Positions 1 through 9,317 of a DNA stretch of 64,000 bases are shown piece by piece. The notes under the pieces were generated by a model that did not search any database, had not been told where the DNA came from, and saw nothing but the letters and a program-made list of their open reading frames with translations. The first letter of the stretch is position 1; each line of letters starts with the position of its first letter. Where the stretch lies: contig JADKCP010000001.1 in the NCBI GenBank assembly GCA_016718805.1, forward strand, positions 620,001 to 684,000. The letters run 5' to 3'. The position numbers and the translations under genes are program-made. The stretch is from Bacteroidota bacterium. Its GTDB lineage: Bacteria > Bacteroidota > Bacteroidia > UBA4408.

Positions 1-1151
1 ATAATGATGTATTAAAGCGACTCAGGGGTGCAGGTGGTACTAAAGTAAAGATTAGTATTAAAAGACGTGGTGTTTCCCGATTGCTCGATTTTACTATCAC
101 CCGTGGTAAAATTCCTATTTATAGTGTGGATGCGGCATATATGATAGATAAACAAATCGGGTATATTAAGATTAGTCGTTTTGCAGCAACAACGTATGAT
201 GAATTTTTAAAAGCATCGGATGCATTGTTAGAACAGGGGATGAAAAATCTTGTCTTGGATTTACGCGGAAATCCTGGTGGTTACTTGAATACAGCAATAA
301 GTATTTGTGATGAATTTTTAAGTACAGGAAAAAAAATCGTGTACACTCAAGGTAAATCGCATCCACGAGAAGATTATACAGCAACTTCTACCGGTCGTTT
401 GGAAGATTTGAAACTTGCGATACTTATAGATGAAGGTTCTGCATCGGCTAGTGAAATAGTAAGTGGTGCTTTGCAAGATAACGATCGTGGTGTGATTATA
501 GGAAGGCGTTCGTTTGGTAAAGGACTGGTTCAACAACAATCAGAGTTTAAAGATGGATCAGCATTAAGATTAACAATAGCGAGGTATTATACTCCAACCG
601 GAAGATGTATTCAAAAACCATACACCAAGGGTGATTCGGAAGACTATTATCAAGAAGAGTATACTCGTTATAAACATGGAGAGCTTGTTAATGCAGACAG
701 TATTCATTTTGCAGACTCATTAAAGTTTAAAACACCAAAAGGGAAAATTGTGTATGGTGGTGGTGGAATTATGCCCGATATTTTTGTTCCGCTAGATACT
801 AGCATTCGCTCACGTTTTTTAAGCGAATTAATTGTAAAAGGAACCATGAGTCAGTTTGCCTTAACTTATACCGATAAAGAAAGAAGTAACATTAAGAAAT
901 ATGCAAATCCAGCAGCTTATAATAAAGGCTATTTGTTAGGAGAAAAAGTGTTTGAGGAGTTACTCAATTTTGCTAATCACGATAGTATAAAAATACCTTC
1001 AAATGCAGAAAGGTTGCAAATTAAATCAACTATTCTAACACAATTGAAAGCGCTAATAGCTCGCAATATTTGGCGAAACGAAGGGTATTATCAAGTAATT
1101 AATACTGGCGACAAGGCGATAGAAGCAGCCTTAAGAGAGGTAGTAAAATAA
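1..1151 (+). CDS. S41 C-terminal processing peptidase, 5' truncated by window edge
   Basis: This is the C-terminal part of a carboxy-terminal processing protease (Prc/CtpA type). Such periplasmic serine proteases clip or degrade exported proteins at their C-termini. The frame is open from base 3: the visible N-terminus (LRGAGGTKVKISIKR) is the end of a PDZ domain and runs straight into the peptidase domain (DFTITRGKIPIYSV), so the TTG at 81 is not the true start. The catalytic Ser lies in GSASASE and the general-base Lys in RSFGKGLVQ, the Ser/Lys dyad of family S41. A roughly 100-residue C-terminal extension follows. The gene ends at TAA 1149-1151 just before a hairpin terminator. The family call is firm; the substrate is unknown. 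Confidence 0.93.
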   Translation, partial: NDVLKRLRGAGGTKVKISIKRRGVSRLLDFTITRGKIPIYSVDAAYMIDKQIGYIKISRFAATTYDEFLKASDALLEQGMKNLVLDLRGNPGGYLNTAISICDEFLSTGKKIVYTQGKSHPREDYTATSTGRLEDLKLAILIDEGSASASEIVSGALQDNDRGVIIGRRSFGKGLVQQQSEFKDGSALRLTIARYYTPTGRCIQKPYTKGDSEDYYQEEYTRYKHGELVNADSIHFADSLKFKTPKGKIVYGGGGIMPDIFVPLDTSIRSRFLSELIVKGTMSQFALTYTDKERSNIKKYANPAAYNKGYLLGEKVFEELLNFANHDSIKIPSNAERLQIKSTILTQLKALIARNIWRNEGYYQVINTGDKAIEAALREVVK

Positions 1152-1152
1152 A

Positions 1153-1180
1153 AAAAGAGAACGGGTTAATGTTCTCTTTT
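1153..1180. terminator. Bidirectional hairpin terminator
   Basis: A perfect 10-bp inverted repeat, AAAAGAGAAC and GTTCTCTTTT, with an 8-base loop, sits between the convergent protease (plus) and lipoprotein (minus) genes. The A-tract on one arm and T-tract on the other let it act as an intrinsic terminator in both directions. Confidence 0.7.
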
Positions 1181-1204
1181 AAATCGTTTTTAAAGCTTAA
1201 ATGC

Positions 1205-1414
1205 TTAGTGAGCAGCAGAATCAGCCGGCGCAGCAGCAGAATCTACTGGAACCGCTTCAGCAGCAGCAGCCTCAGCAGCTTTCATTACTGAATCAGCAGC
1301 AGCAGCAGCAGCTAAAGAATCAGCTTCAGCTTTAGCTTTGTCAGCAGCACCGCCACCACAAGAAGCTAATACAACTACAGTTGCAGCTAAAAGAAGTAAA
1401 GAGATTTTTTTCAT
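1205..1414 (-). CDS. Small Ala-rich lipoprotein
   Basis: A 69-residue protein with a clear lipoprotein signal: a Lys-Lys N-terminus, a hydrophobic stretch and the lipobox LASC, with Cys at residue 19. The mature part is almost only Ala, Asp, Glu, Ser and Lys with short repeats (AAAADS, EAAAAEA), so it is probably a low-complexity helix anchored in the envelope. The coding DNA is a run of GCTGCN-type codons, visible on the plus strand as cagcagcag. No enzymatic domain is present. Short Ala/Glu-rich lipoproteins are common and poorly characterised in Bacteroidetes. It is divergent from the superoxide dismutase gene and convergent with the protease gene. Confidence 0.75.
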   Translation of the reverse strand: MKKISLLLLAATVVVLASCGGGAADKAKAEADSLAAAAAADSVMKAAEAAAAEAVPVDSAAAPADSAAH

Positions 1415-1518
1415 TTGGTTAAGTTTATTTTGTTTATAATGGCGTAAAAGTAAGGCAATTATAAAATGGTAATCGTTTATTAATAATTATTTAGTAACAA
1501 CTATTTGTGAATAATTCC

Positions 1519-1526
1519 TACTTTTG
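1519..1526 (+). promoter_or_regulatory. Possible -7 box of the superoxide dismutase gene
   Basis: TACTTTTG matches the Bacteroidetes -7 consensus TAnnTTTG and lies 45 bases upstream of the ATG at 1571. No clean -33 TTTG is found at the usual spacing, so this is a weak call. Confidence 0.35.
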
Positions 1527-1570
1527 ATGCACATATATAATTTACAATTCACACCTAAAATACAACAATT

Positions 1571-2176
1571 ATGGCCTTTGAATTACCTCAACTTTCTTAT
1601 TCGTATGATGCTCTTGAACCCCATATTGACGCACGAACCATGGAAATCCATCATACTAAGCACCACAATGCTTATGTTACAAATTTAAATGCAGCATTGG
1701 CTGGTACTGACGGAGAAAAACTTTCGTTGGAACAAATCTGTGCAAGCATATCAAAATTTCCAATGCCTGTGCGCAACAACGGGGGCGGTCATTATAACCA
1801 CAGTTTATTTTGGACTATTTTATCACCAACCGGAGGAGGCAACCCTGATGGAGATTTAGCAAATGCGATTAATACTGCGTTTGGATCGTTTGAAAAGTTA
1901 AAAGAAGAATTCAATAAGGCTGCAACTACTCGATTTGGTAGTGGTTGGGCATGGTTGATTGTTCACGATGGAAAACTGGTAGTTACTTCCACTCCCAACC
2001 AGGACAATACCTTAATGGATATTTCGGAAGTAAAAGGAACGCCAATTTTAGCATTAGATGTGTGGGAGCATGCTTATTACCTGCATTATCAAAATCGTCG
2101 TCCTGATTACATTACAGCTTTTTGGAATGTAATAAATTGGGCTGAAGTAGCTCGCAGATATGCAGCAGCAAAATAA
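1571..2176 (+). CDS. sodA: Superoxide dismutase, Mn-type of the Fe/Mn family
   Basis: A cytoplasmic enzyme that converts superoxide to oxygen and hydrogen peroxide. The 201 residues are the normal family length. Metal ligands visible by family alignment are His27 (EIHHTKHH), His77 (GGHYNHSLFW), and Asp163 and His167 (LDVWEHAYY). Gly at 72-73 before HYNHS and Gln144 in STPNQDN are the outer-sphere pattern of Mn rather than Fe enzymes, though cambialistic use cannot be excluded. There is no signal peptide. The gene is followed after 13 bases by a TM2 protein gene. The family is certain; the metal is inferred. Confidence 0.95.
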   Translation: MAFELPQLSYSYDALEPHIDARTMEIHHTKHHNAYVTNLNAALAGTDGEKLSLEQICASISKFPMPVRNNGGGHYNHSLFWTILSPTGGGNPDGDLANAINTAFGSFEKLKEEFNKAATTRFGSGWAWLIVHDGKLVVTSTPNQDNTLMDISEVKGTPILALDVWEHAYYLHYQNRRPDYITAFWNVINWAEVARRYAAAK

Positions 2177-2189
2177 CTAGTTATTAACT

Positions 2190-2633
2190 ATGAAAATTAG
2201 GGTATCTCAGTTGCTTTTACTGTTATTGGGGTTTTCATATTATTCAAAAGCAGCATCTTTTTCTAACTCTGAAAGAGATGCTGCTTTTATTTTAGCTCAA
2301 TCTGAACGTTTTATTGATTGCGAATCAGTATGTGAAGAAAGTGTTAGTGGCTCAAATTCTGAAGTTATTCAAATGAAGGGATTGGCCAAAAAGTATCATG
2401 CTGCTTTTCAGGAAAACAAAAGATTGACTGCGGCAATGCTCACATTTGCGCTTGGAATGCTAGGCGTACATCGATTGTATTTAGGCACAAAACCTTGGAT
2501 TCCGGCTGTTTATTTATTTACTTGTGGTGGAGGTTTTCTAGTTTTGCCTTTGATTGATTTTGGTGTAATCTTATTTAGTAAAGATATCAGCAAATTTGAG
2601 CATAACGACAGGGTATTGATGTGGGTAAAGTAA
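2190..2633 (+). CDS. TM2-domain membrane protein
   Basis: A 147-residue protein. Residues 1-21 look like a signal peptide. After a polar stretch, residues about 78-135 form a TM2 domain: two hydrophobic helices joined by a short turn, with the typical GMLGVHRLYLGTKPW motif between them and PLIDFGVILFSKD at the end. TM2 proteins are widespread, small, and of uncertain biochemical role. The gene follows sodA closely on the same strand and is likely co-transcribed with it; it ends 5 bases from the end of the convergent lptC gene. A Cys pair near residues 50-55 is unexplained. Confidence 0.8.
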   Translation: MKIRVSQLLLLLLGFSYYSKAASFSNSERDAAFILAQSERFIDCESVCEESVSGSNSEVIQMKGLAKKYHAAFQENKRLTAAMLTFALGMLGVHRLYLGTKPWIPAVYLFTCGGGFLVLPLIDFGVILFSKDISKFEHNDRVLMWVK

Positions 2634-2638
2634 TCTAA

Positions 2639-3184
2639 TTACTGCTTTACACTGATGGTCCCTTTAATTTTTTTGAATTTATAACGGCTAAAATCCTGAT
2701 TCGATTCGAGCCCTTCTCCCATAATAATTTCATCCTTTGTAGTTATTTTCACAAAAACATCGGAGTAGATTAATTCTTTTTTTTCATCCCAAAACAAGTG
2801 TTCTGTATTTAGTTTTTCGCCTTTGTTGTTAATCACTATAACATCATTTTTGGCTTCCATCATATTGCTTTTTTCGTAGCGTATCGCATAATTCGCCTTA
2901 AGGCTAGATTCCATTTTATTTTTATCATTATAAAAAAAGACAGTCACTCCTTTTGGGAATTCAACATAAGCGTTTTCCCCATCGAAATGGTCTAATTGAG
3001 GGGCACTTAATTTCATTTTGATACGTGCTGAATCACTGTACACAATTAGCACATTTTTTCCTGATTCAGAAGGTATATTCTTTGTGGCGGTAATCAGATT
3101 TATTTGATCAATATCGGTTTCGCAAGCACTGAAAAATAGGGTTGCACAACAATAAGTAAAAGCAATAATTAACTTATTTTTCAC
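2639..3184 (-). CDS. lptC: LptC-like LPS export periplasmic protein
   Basis: A 181-residue lipoprotein: hydrophobic N-terminus with a Cys at the FSAC lipobox. The rest matches the Bacteroidetes LptC pattern: an N-terminal segment on the theme of VLIVYSDSARIKMKLSAPQLD, then beta-jellyroll strands with YAIRYEKSNMMEAKNDVIVINNKGEKLNTEHLFWDEKKELIYSD and a final GEGLESNQDFSRYKFKKIKG. LptC is part of the bridge that moves lipopolysaccharide from the LptB2FG transporter towards LptA. The gene lies 16 bases after the outer-membrane protein gene and downstream of coaX in one minus-strand operon, an arrangement common in this phylum. Confidence 0.85.
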   Translation of the reverse strand: MKNKLIIAFTYCCATLFFSACETDIDQINLITATKNIPSESGKNVLIVYSDSARIKMKLSAPQLDHFDGENAYVEFPKGVTVFFYNDKNKMESSLKANYAIRYEKSNMMEAKNDVIVINNKGEKLNTEHLFWDEKKELIYSDVFVKITTKDEIIMGEGLESNQDFSRYKFKKIKGTISVKQ

Positions 3185-3200
3185 GCTTCAAATTCTATTC

Positions 3201-4502
3201 TTAATCAAATTTACGTTTAATAAACCACTTGTCACTAAAGGATAAGCCAAGCGAAATGGCATAAAACTTTTCTTTAATTAAATTGTTTTCCAATGTTCCT
3301 CTGCTACCATATTGCAATGCAATGTTAAGGGTAGATAAGCTTTTAATGATTGGAAATCCAGCTCCAATAGAAACGGATTGTTGTTGGAGTTCGGTAGCAT
3401 TAATGCTTAAGTATGTGGAAGCATAATTTACACCTGCACGGTATTGTACATGTTGCCAAAATCCGCGACCATTTGCAGGATTGGGGATAAATTGGGCTCC
3501 AATGGAAATCGATTGACTGTTTTTTAATTTGTCGGCTGCATCGAAAGCTTTAAAATTTTTCCAGTTTTGAGTTTTATAATCTATTCCGAAAGCAATTTTA
3601 TCAGAAAAGTTTAGTTGAATTCCAACGCCCCAGCGAGATGGAAGCGTTATTGAACCTTTTTGATCGTCAAAACTGTTTACTGTATCTTTTGGGTACTCAA
3701 TTCCATTTGATAAATAATAAGTTTGGGCTAAGCCCGAATGTTTGCCATCAATTTTTGATGAAGGAGATGCTGTTAATCCAGTCTGCAATAGCCATTTTTT
3801 TGATAAGCGAGTTTTATATTGCAGGCCATAATCCAAATAAAAATCACTTAAATTGTAGATATTAATTTCACGTAGGTTGTAATAGTAATTTGTTGTAGCA
3901 GTGGTAAAAATTGCTCTTCTTTCATAGTCCATACTTCCGAATAAGTATGCAACATTTACACCTAACGAAAAACCTTTCAGCCAACTACTATCTGGTTTTC
4001 CTGAAAAAGGTTGTATACCACTTCCTAAATAAATTCGGTTTAAACCACCAGAGCCGTTGTATACATAACTAATTTCTTCATTTTGAGAGGTACTAGCAAC
4101 AGTGCTCATAGCATAGCCTACACTGCTATATGGCAATAATCCAAAACTTACTCCCCAGCCTCGTTTTACAGGGAAAGCAAGGGCTAATGAAGTCATATTT
4201 CCATTACGAACTTTTTGTTTAAGTACATTATTGCTTTGTTCGGTTTGACTAATTTTTGCGCCCGTTTGAAAAGTAGTTAATTCAAATGCTGAATAGGATG
4301 CAGGGTTCGTATAATTTATCCAGGCTGAATACTGCAAAGCCTGATCAAGTCCACCCATTGCTTCGCTTTGAGCACTATTATTATTAATTATATCACCTAT
4401 TCCGTATCGTGAATAAGGTGAGTTGGTAAGTGTTTGTGCAAACGAAAAGGTGCTTGTTAAAATTACTATTAAGAGAAGCTTTATAAATTTAAGTGGCAAC
4501 AT
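3201..4502 (-). CDS. Outer-membrane beta-barrel protein (unnamed Bacteroidetes family)
   Basis: A 433-residue protein with a signal peptide (residues 1-22, cut after FSFAQ). The mature N-terminus reads NSPYSRYGIGDI, typical of a Bacteroidetes outer-membrane protein family related to OmpP1/FadL barrels. Alternating hydrophobic strands rich in Tyr, Gly and aromatic residues continue to the C-terminus, which ends in Phe-Asp. The start overlaps the end of coaX by 14 bases and lptC follows, so translation is probably coupled. The transported substrate cannot be read from the sequence. The position beside lptC suggests an envelope-assembly context, but that is only an inference. Confidence 0.7.
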   Translation of the reverse strand: MLPLKFIKLLLIVILTSTFSFAQTLTNSPYSRYGIGDIINNNSAQSEAMGGLDQALQYSAWINYTNPASYSAFELTTFQTGAKISQTEQSNNVLKQKVRNGNMTSLALAFPVKRGWGVSFGLLPYSSVGYAMSTVASTSQNEEISYVYNGSGGLNRIYLGSGIQPFSGKPDSSWLKGFSLGVNVAYLFGSMDYERRAIFTTATTNYYYNLREINIYNLSDFYLDYGLQYKTRLSKKWLLQTGLTASPSSKIDGKHSGLAQTYYLSNGIEYPKDTVNSFDDQKGSITLPSRWGVGIQLNFSDKIAFGIDYKTQNWKNFKAFDAADKLKNSQSISIGAQFIPNPANGRGFWQHVQYRAGVNYASTYLSINATELQQQSVSIGAGFPIIKSLSTLNIALQYGSRGTLENNLIKEKFYAISLGLSFSDKWFIKRKFD

Positions 4503-5214
4503 TGTATGTAAGTATAGAATTTAATCCTTCCAGCACCAAATTTGGGCGTGCAAAGATGCTGTTTTTTAATCTTCCTGCAAAAAAGTCTGTATTGCCTCCA
4601 CTCAGTATTATTTTCAAATTACTAACTTGTTGTTGGTAAGCTTCAATAACTGCATCCATTTCAAGTATAGTGTTGGTTATTGCACCACTTAGGAGCGATT
4701 CTTCAGTGTTTTTCCCAATTAGTTTATTGAATGAAGCAGGTACATATAGTTGCGGAAGTCTTGCAGTGAAGTGATGCATGGCATTTAGCCGCATTTGTAG
4801 ACCAGGAGCAATGCTACCTCCAACAAACTCATTTTGTTCTGTAACAAAATTGAATTTAATACAGGTGCCTGTATCAATATTTAACACGTTTTGGTTTTTA
4901 AATAGGGTATTAGCTCCAACTGCAGCTGCCAAACGATCACTTCCTAATGTACTACCACTTTCGTATAAATTTCCAATAGGTATAGGCGTTGTGTTGGTAA
5001 ATGGTATGGGAGAGATGGATGAAAGTGACTGAATTAATTCGTCTATATTTTTGCTTACCGAGCTGATAATGCAAGAAGAAATTCCGGCTGAAATAGTGTT
5101 TATTTCAGCCAGAAATTTTTCTTGATTTTCGTAAACGAAGAATTGTGTTAGTTCAGTATCATTAAAGATAGCTGCTTTTATTCGAGTATTACCAAAGTCA
5201 ATAACTAAATTCAA
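4489..5214 (-). CDS. coaX: Type III pantothenate kinase
   Basis: Catalyses the first step of coenzyme A synthesis, phosphorylation of pantothenate, in the cytoplasm. The 241 residues carry the ASKHA-fold motifs of CoaX: the N-terminal phosphate-binding loop DFGNTRIKAA, the central LNIDTGTCIKFNF motif with its catalytic Asp, and GGSIAPGLQMRLNAM. Type III enzymes need a monovalent cation and resist feedback by CoA; that is family knowledge. The gene begins the coaX, outer-membrane protein, lptC operon on the minus strand, 10 bases downstream of the end of the GEVED protein gene. Confidence 0.92.
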   Translation of the reverse strand: MNLVIDFGNTRIKAAIFNDTELTQFFVYENQEKFLAEINTISAGISSCIISSVSKNIDELIQSLSSISPIPFTNTTPIPIGNLYESGSTLGSDRLAAAVGANTLFKNQNVLNIDTGTCIKFNFVTEQNEFVGGSIAPGLQMRLNAMHHFTARLPQLYVPASFNKLIGKNTEESLLSGAITNTILEMDAVIEAYQQQVSNLKIILSGGNTDFFAGRLKNSIFARPNLVLEGLNSILTYNVAT

Positions 5215-5224
5215 AAACAGTTTT

Positions 5225-8200
5225 TTAATTAAGTATTACCTTTTTAGTAAGCACTTGCTTATCACTAATGAATTGCACAAAGTAAATTCCACGCGCCAGG
5301 TCGTTTACATTTAATTTGTGTGAATAGCTTCCTTTGAATTTATCGTTGCTTTCGGTATAAATCACTCTTCCCTCAGGATTCATGAGTTTTATTTGTAAGC
5401 TTTTTGCCTCTTCTGAACGGTACTCAACAGTAACAAATCCCGATGCAGGGTTTGGATAAATACGCACATTTTTATCGTTGCTTAACTCCTTACCTGTTGA
5501 AATAGCTTCCACAACGTTTACATAATAATCTTCTGTTTCACCACTACCGTAATTGGTGCAAGCATCAGCTCCTAAGTTTATGTTTCCGGCTTTGCGTGAA
5601 CGCACACGCATACCGGTTGCACCCAGTTGAGCTCCAGTTGGCAATACCAAAGGTACGGTAGCAGTAACAGCCGAATCAGTTGCCTGACTAACCTGTACCC
5701 ATTCGTTGGCATCAAAAGTTCCGCTTTGGTCATAATCCAACCAAACAGAAATATTACATGCCCCTGCTGTTTTTACATACAAGTCGTAGTAATTACCACG
5801 ACCTAAATCTGTTGTAGTGTTACCATTAATTGGATATTTTGAATAGGCAAATCCTGCATTGGCAGCACAGCCTGTATTGGCATTGTTAAAGGTAGTACCT
5901 CCAATAGCTAAGGAATCAATAAAATAATCGGTGCTGCAGTTTCCGCTGATGCTTGAATTGCAATAATCACATTGTGTTACAGGTTTGTTCATTACCTTGG
6001 TTGCAACAGAGCTTTCCATGGTTCCACCATTGCAGGTAACGTTGCAACGATACCATGAATTAAAGCTTTGCGAACCACTGTAAATTTGAACTGTTGCACC
6101 TGCTATGTTATTCCAGTTGATGCTATCGAACGATTGTTGCCACTGAAAAGTAAAACCAGTATCTGGAGGCAAGCTATCAAGCGATAAAGTAAAGATATCT
6201 GAAGCACACACCAAGTTCGAATTTGATTTAGCAAATCCTGCAATGAAAGGAACAGTGCAAGAGTTAGGTGCTAAAATATTGATGAGGTAATCTTCTGTTT
6301 CACCCCAGGTATAGGTTCCGCAAGGTTGTGCAGCAGGATTGGCACCTTCTTTCAACACTACACGCATGGCAGTAACACCGGTTGATGCAGTTAAAGGAAT
6401 GGTTAAAGTTCCGCTAATGGTTGTATTTCCGGCAGAAGTAGTACCGCTCAATACTGACTCGGTAGAAGGGTCAAATGTTCCATCGTGGTCAAAATCAATA
6501 AAAATAGCTCCGCTGCACACATAAAATCCATTCAAATTAATTTGTGTCATCGACATTGGATATGTCAATGTTTGAATGTAGCTATAGGGAGGTAAATTGG
6601 TAAAATCGGAGTAAGTATTTACCGAAGTTGGATTTTGGGTAGCAGGGCTAGCCACTCCATTATTCAATAAGCCAAATGTTACATTTCCAATATCGTCGTC
6701 GCCGGTGCTGGTAGCGCCACTGGTGCAGTAGCAACTAAAGAATGAATTTAGTCCAACTAAAATGGGAGTTGAATTTGATTGAATTCCACTGCAGGTAACA
6801 ACACAACGATAGTAGGTTGCAACAACCTGTGCATACGAATACAAAATTGAAGTAGCTCCAACAATATCGGTCCAATTAGTACCGTTGATCGATTCTTGCC
6901 ATTGATAGGTTAATCCTGATGCATTAGCACTTCCGCTTAAGTTTAAATCAAAAGGTGCATTAGGGCAAACAGAAGGAGCCGAACTAACTGCTGTACCTGC
7001 CACCGGAGGCGTTGTACATGGTAGCGGAGTTTGTATGTCAACTACATAATCTTCGGTTTCACCATTAAAATATGTACCACAAGGTGTTACTGTACTAAAG
7101 GTTCCTTCTACCATCACAACACGCATACCGGTAAGTCCGTTTAATGCAGTAAGCGGAATGGTAATAACTCCACTCACCACATTACCACCTTGGTTAGAAG
7201 TTGTTTGGTTTGAAAAAACCTCTTCAGTTGACGGGTCATAAATACCGTTTTGATCGTAGTCGATATAGACTTTTACATTGCAAGCATTAAAATTAAACTG
7301 GCTGATTTGGGTGATCGAAATGGGATAATTAATTCCTTGCAACAAAACCGGTGCTGTAACGGATGCATAATTGGTATAGGTTGAGGTAGCATTTGTATTA
7401 TTTATTGCAGGATTTGGATTTCCGTTGTTGAGAGCGCCCAAACTCACATTTCCAATATCGCTATCGGCAGGGTCGGTGGCATTGGAAGTACAATAACAAG
7501 TGGTGAAGCTATTAGTTGCAACAAATACTACAGTTGAAGTATCGGCTACACCTAAACAGGTTATGATACAGCGGTAGTAATTATCGCTGGTTTGTGAGGT
7601 TTGGTAATTTATAGCAGTGGCACCAGAGATAGCAGCCCAAGTTGTTCCATTACTTGATTTTTCCCACTGATAACTCAATCCGGAAGCGATAGAACTACCT
7701 AATAAATTTAGCGTATAATTAACCGAAGGACAAACGGTAGAATCGTTTGCATAAGCCATACCTGCTGTAGGAGGAGCCGTACAAGGAACGGCAGCTTGAA
7801 TATTAACAATATAATCTTCGGTTTCACCATAAGTATATGTTCCACATGAAGGTTGAGTAATGGAACCATTTTCTTGTAAAATAAGGCGTAATCCGGTAAG
7901 TCCGGGTAAAGAGGTAAGTGGAATAGTTACTGTACCTGTAAGTGTATTTCCACCTAGACTAGCATCCGTTTGACCGCTAAAAATTAATTCAGTATTTATG
8001 TCGTATAGGCCATCGTGATTATAATCGATATAGGCTGTTAGAAAGCAAGAATAAAAAAACTGTGAACTATTTATTTGCGTAACTGAAATAGGGTAATTGA
8101 TTCCTTGCATGAATGTTTGTGGAGGTAGGTTGGTAAAATCAGTAAATAAATTTACCGAAGTAGAATTACCTAAAGCAGGAGTTCCGATTCCATTATTTAA

Positions 8201-9115
8201 GGAACCAAAAGTTACATTTCCAATATCATCATCAGCAGTATTGGTGGCAGAAGACGTACATCCACAATTGGTAAATGAATTCATTCCAACAAGCACACTT
8301 GTAGATGTATCCGAAGATGCAGCACAGGTAACGATGCAGCGATAATGTGTTGCTGTTGTTTGGTTTCCGGTTAAAGATGGATTAGTAGCACCGCTAATAG
8401 CAGTCCAGCTTGTTCCATTTGCTGAACTTTCCCATTGATACGTTAATCCAGAAGCTTGGGTACTTCCTGCCAACGTAACTGAAAAGTTAACGTTAGGACA
8501 GATTGAAGTGGGAGCTGTAGCTGTACCAGCAACTGGAGTACCGCTACAAGGGGTATTTGGAATAATGTTGATGGTATAATCTTCAGCCTCTCCAGAACCA
8601 AAATTGGTACAAGCATCGTTGGCTCCATTAGTGTTATTAACAGCTCTACTTCGAATGCGCATTCCAGTAATTCCCAAAGTGGAAGTAAAAGGAACTGTGA
8701 AAGAAATAGTTGTTGTTCCACCCGGAGTAGAAGTGGTGCATACTTGTGTCCATTCGGAGGCATCTAATAAAAAATCCTGATTGTAATCAAACCATACAGA
8801 AATAATATTGTTTGCAGAGGTCGTAATGGCCAAATTATAACTCAAACCTTGAATTAGATTGGCGGTGGTATTTCCAGTAGCGGGAAATACAGTAAGCGTG
8901 CTTCCTGCCACAGAAGTACAAGTATTATTTGGATTGTTCAAAGTGGTTCCAACTATTTCTACACCGGTTATTTGGTCTCCAACACCACAGCCGGCACCAC
9001 CTAAACTTGCTGTGCAATATTGTGCTTTTGATGAAGTATAAGTCATCAAAGCAAGAATGAAAAATACTAATTTTGTTGCCTTCATTAAATGATTGTAAGG
9101 TTTTTTTGTTTTCAT
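5225..9115 (-). CDS. T9SS-secreted repeat protein: five GEVED and four Ig-like domains
   Basis: A very large surface or secreted protein. A signal peptide (hydrophobic FFILALMTYTSS, cut after KAQ) is followed by alternating GEVED domains, each ending in G(E/A/T)EDYxxNI, and Ig-like domains with the pattern TYQW...ATHYRCIVTC. There are five GEVED domains and four Ig-like spacers. The first and last GEVED resemble each other (ISVWLDYDQSGTFDANEW); the middle three form a separate group. Residues from KNVRIYPNPASG to the C-terminus are a type A T9SS sorting domain, so export through T9SS and cell-surface attachment are expected. The ATG at 9115 gives a signal peptide with a basic n-region; ATG 9136 and 9085 are alternatives. 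It is probably an adhesin or matrix protein; no catalytic domain is visible. Confidence 0.85.
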   Translation of the reverse strand: MKTKKPYNHLMKATKLVFFILALMTYTSSKAQYCTASLGGAGCGVGDQITGVEIVGTTLNNPNNTCTSVAGSTLTVFPATGNTTANLIQGLSYNLAITTSANNIISVWFDYNQDFLLDASEWTQVCTTSTPGGTTTISFTVPFTSTLGITGMRIRSRAVNNTNGANDACTNFGSGEAEDYTINIIPNTPCSGTPVAGTATAPTSICPNVNFSVTLAGSTQASGLTYQWESSANGTSWTAISGATNPSLTGNQTTATHYRCIVTCAASSDTSTSVLVGMNSFTNCGCTSSATNTADDDIGNVTFGSLNNGIGTPALGNSTSVNLFTDFTNLPPQTFMQGINYPISVTQINSSQFFYSCFLTAYIDYNHDGLYDINTELIFSGQTDASLGGNTLTGTVTIPLTSLPGLTGLRLILQENGSITQPSCGTYTYGETEDYIVNIQAAVPCTAPPTAGMAYANDSTVCPSVNYTLNLLGSSIASGLSYQWEKSSNGTTWAAISGATAINYQTSQTSDNYYRCIITCLGVADTSTVVFVATNSFTTCYCTSNATDPADSDIGNVSLGALNNGNPNPAINNTNATSTYTNYASVTAPVLLQGINYPISITQISQFNFNACNVKVYIDYDQNGIYDPSTEEVFSNQTTSNQGGNVVSGVITIPLTALNGLTGMRVVMVEGTFSTVTPCGTYFNGETEDYVVDIQTPLPCTTPPVAGTAVSSAPSVCPNAPFDLNLSGSANASGLTYQWQESINGTNWTDIVGATSILYSYAQVVATYYRCVVTCSGIQSNSTPILVGLNSFFSCYCTSGATSTGDDDIGNVTFGLLNNGVASPATQNPTSVNTYSDFTNLPPYSYIQTLTYPMSMTQINLNGFYVCSGAIFIDFDHDGTFDPSTESVLSGTTSAGNTTISGTLTIPLTASTGVTAMRVVLKEGANPAAQPCGTYTWGETEDYLINILAPNSCTVPFIAGFAKSNSNLVCASDIFTLSLDSLPPDTGFTFQWQQSFDSINWNNIAGATVQIYSGSQSFNSWYRCNVTCNGGTMESSVATKVMNKPVTQCDYCNSSISGNCSTDYFIDSLAIGGTTFNNANTGCAANAGFAYSKYPINGNTTTDLGRGNYYDLYVKTAGACNISVWLDYDQSGTFDANEWVQVSQATDSAVTATVPLVLPTGAQLGATGMRVRSRKAGNINLGADACTNYGSGETEDYYVNVVEAISTGKELSNDKNVRIYPNPASGFVTVEYRSEEAKSLQIKLMNPEGRVIYTESNDKFKGSYSHKLNVNDLARGIYFVQFISDKQVLTKKVILN
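5521..8595 (-). repeat. Tandem GEVED/Ig coding repeat, period about 765 bases
   Basis: The codons for the GEVED signature recur on the plus strand as ataatcttctgtttcacc-like strings near 5523, 6287, 7045, 7809 and 8575. The spacing is close to 765 bases each time, i.e. about 255 residues per GEVED plus Ig unit. The units have diverged, so this is an ancient protein-level repeat and not a recent DNA duplication. Confidence 0.75.
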
Positions 9116-9173
9116 ATGTAATAAATTATGTATCAATCATTACAGGTTAGAATTATAATGTATGTAATTAGTG

Positions 9174-9201
9174 AAAATATACAATCATACCTAACCAGCA
9201 A
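9174..9201 (-). promoter_or_regulatory. Possible promoter of the GEVED gene
   Basis: On the minus strand a TTG (9201-9199) is followed after 17 bases by TATATTTT (9181-9174), close to the Bacteroidetes TTG / TAnnTTTG promoter. It lies about 60 bases before the chosen ATG at 9115. Confidence 0.35.
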
Positions 9202-9317
9202 CAGTTGATATGTTGGGTTAATTTTAGAAGGTAATAATACATTTTTTTTTGAAACTGAGAAAATCTGGTCAAAAAATAATCGAAAAATACCCAATAAAGC
9301 AACTAGAATTCAGAATT

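Noticed and set aside
1205..1414. CAG-rich simple repeat read as a microsatellite
   Set aside because: The repeat is explained by Ala codons of an in-frame lipoprotein with a signal peptide and lipobox.
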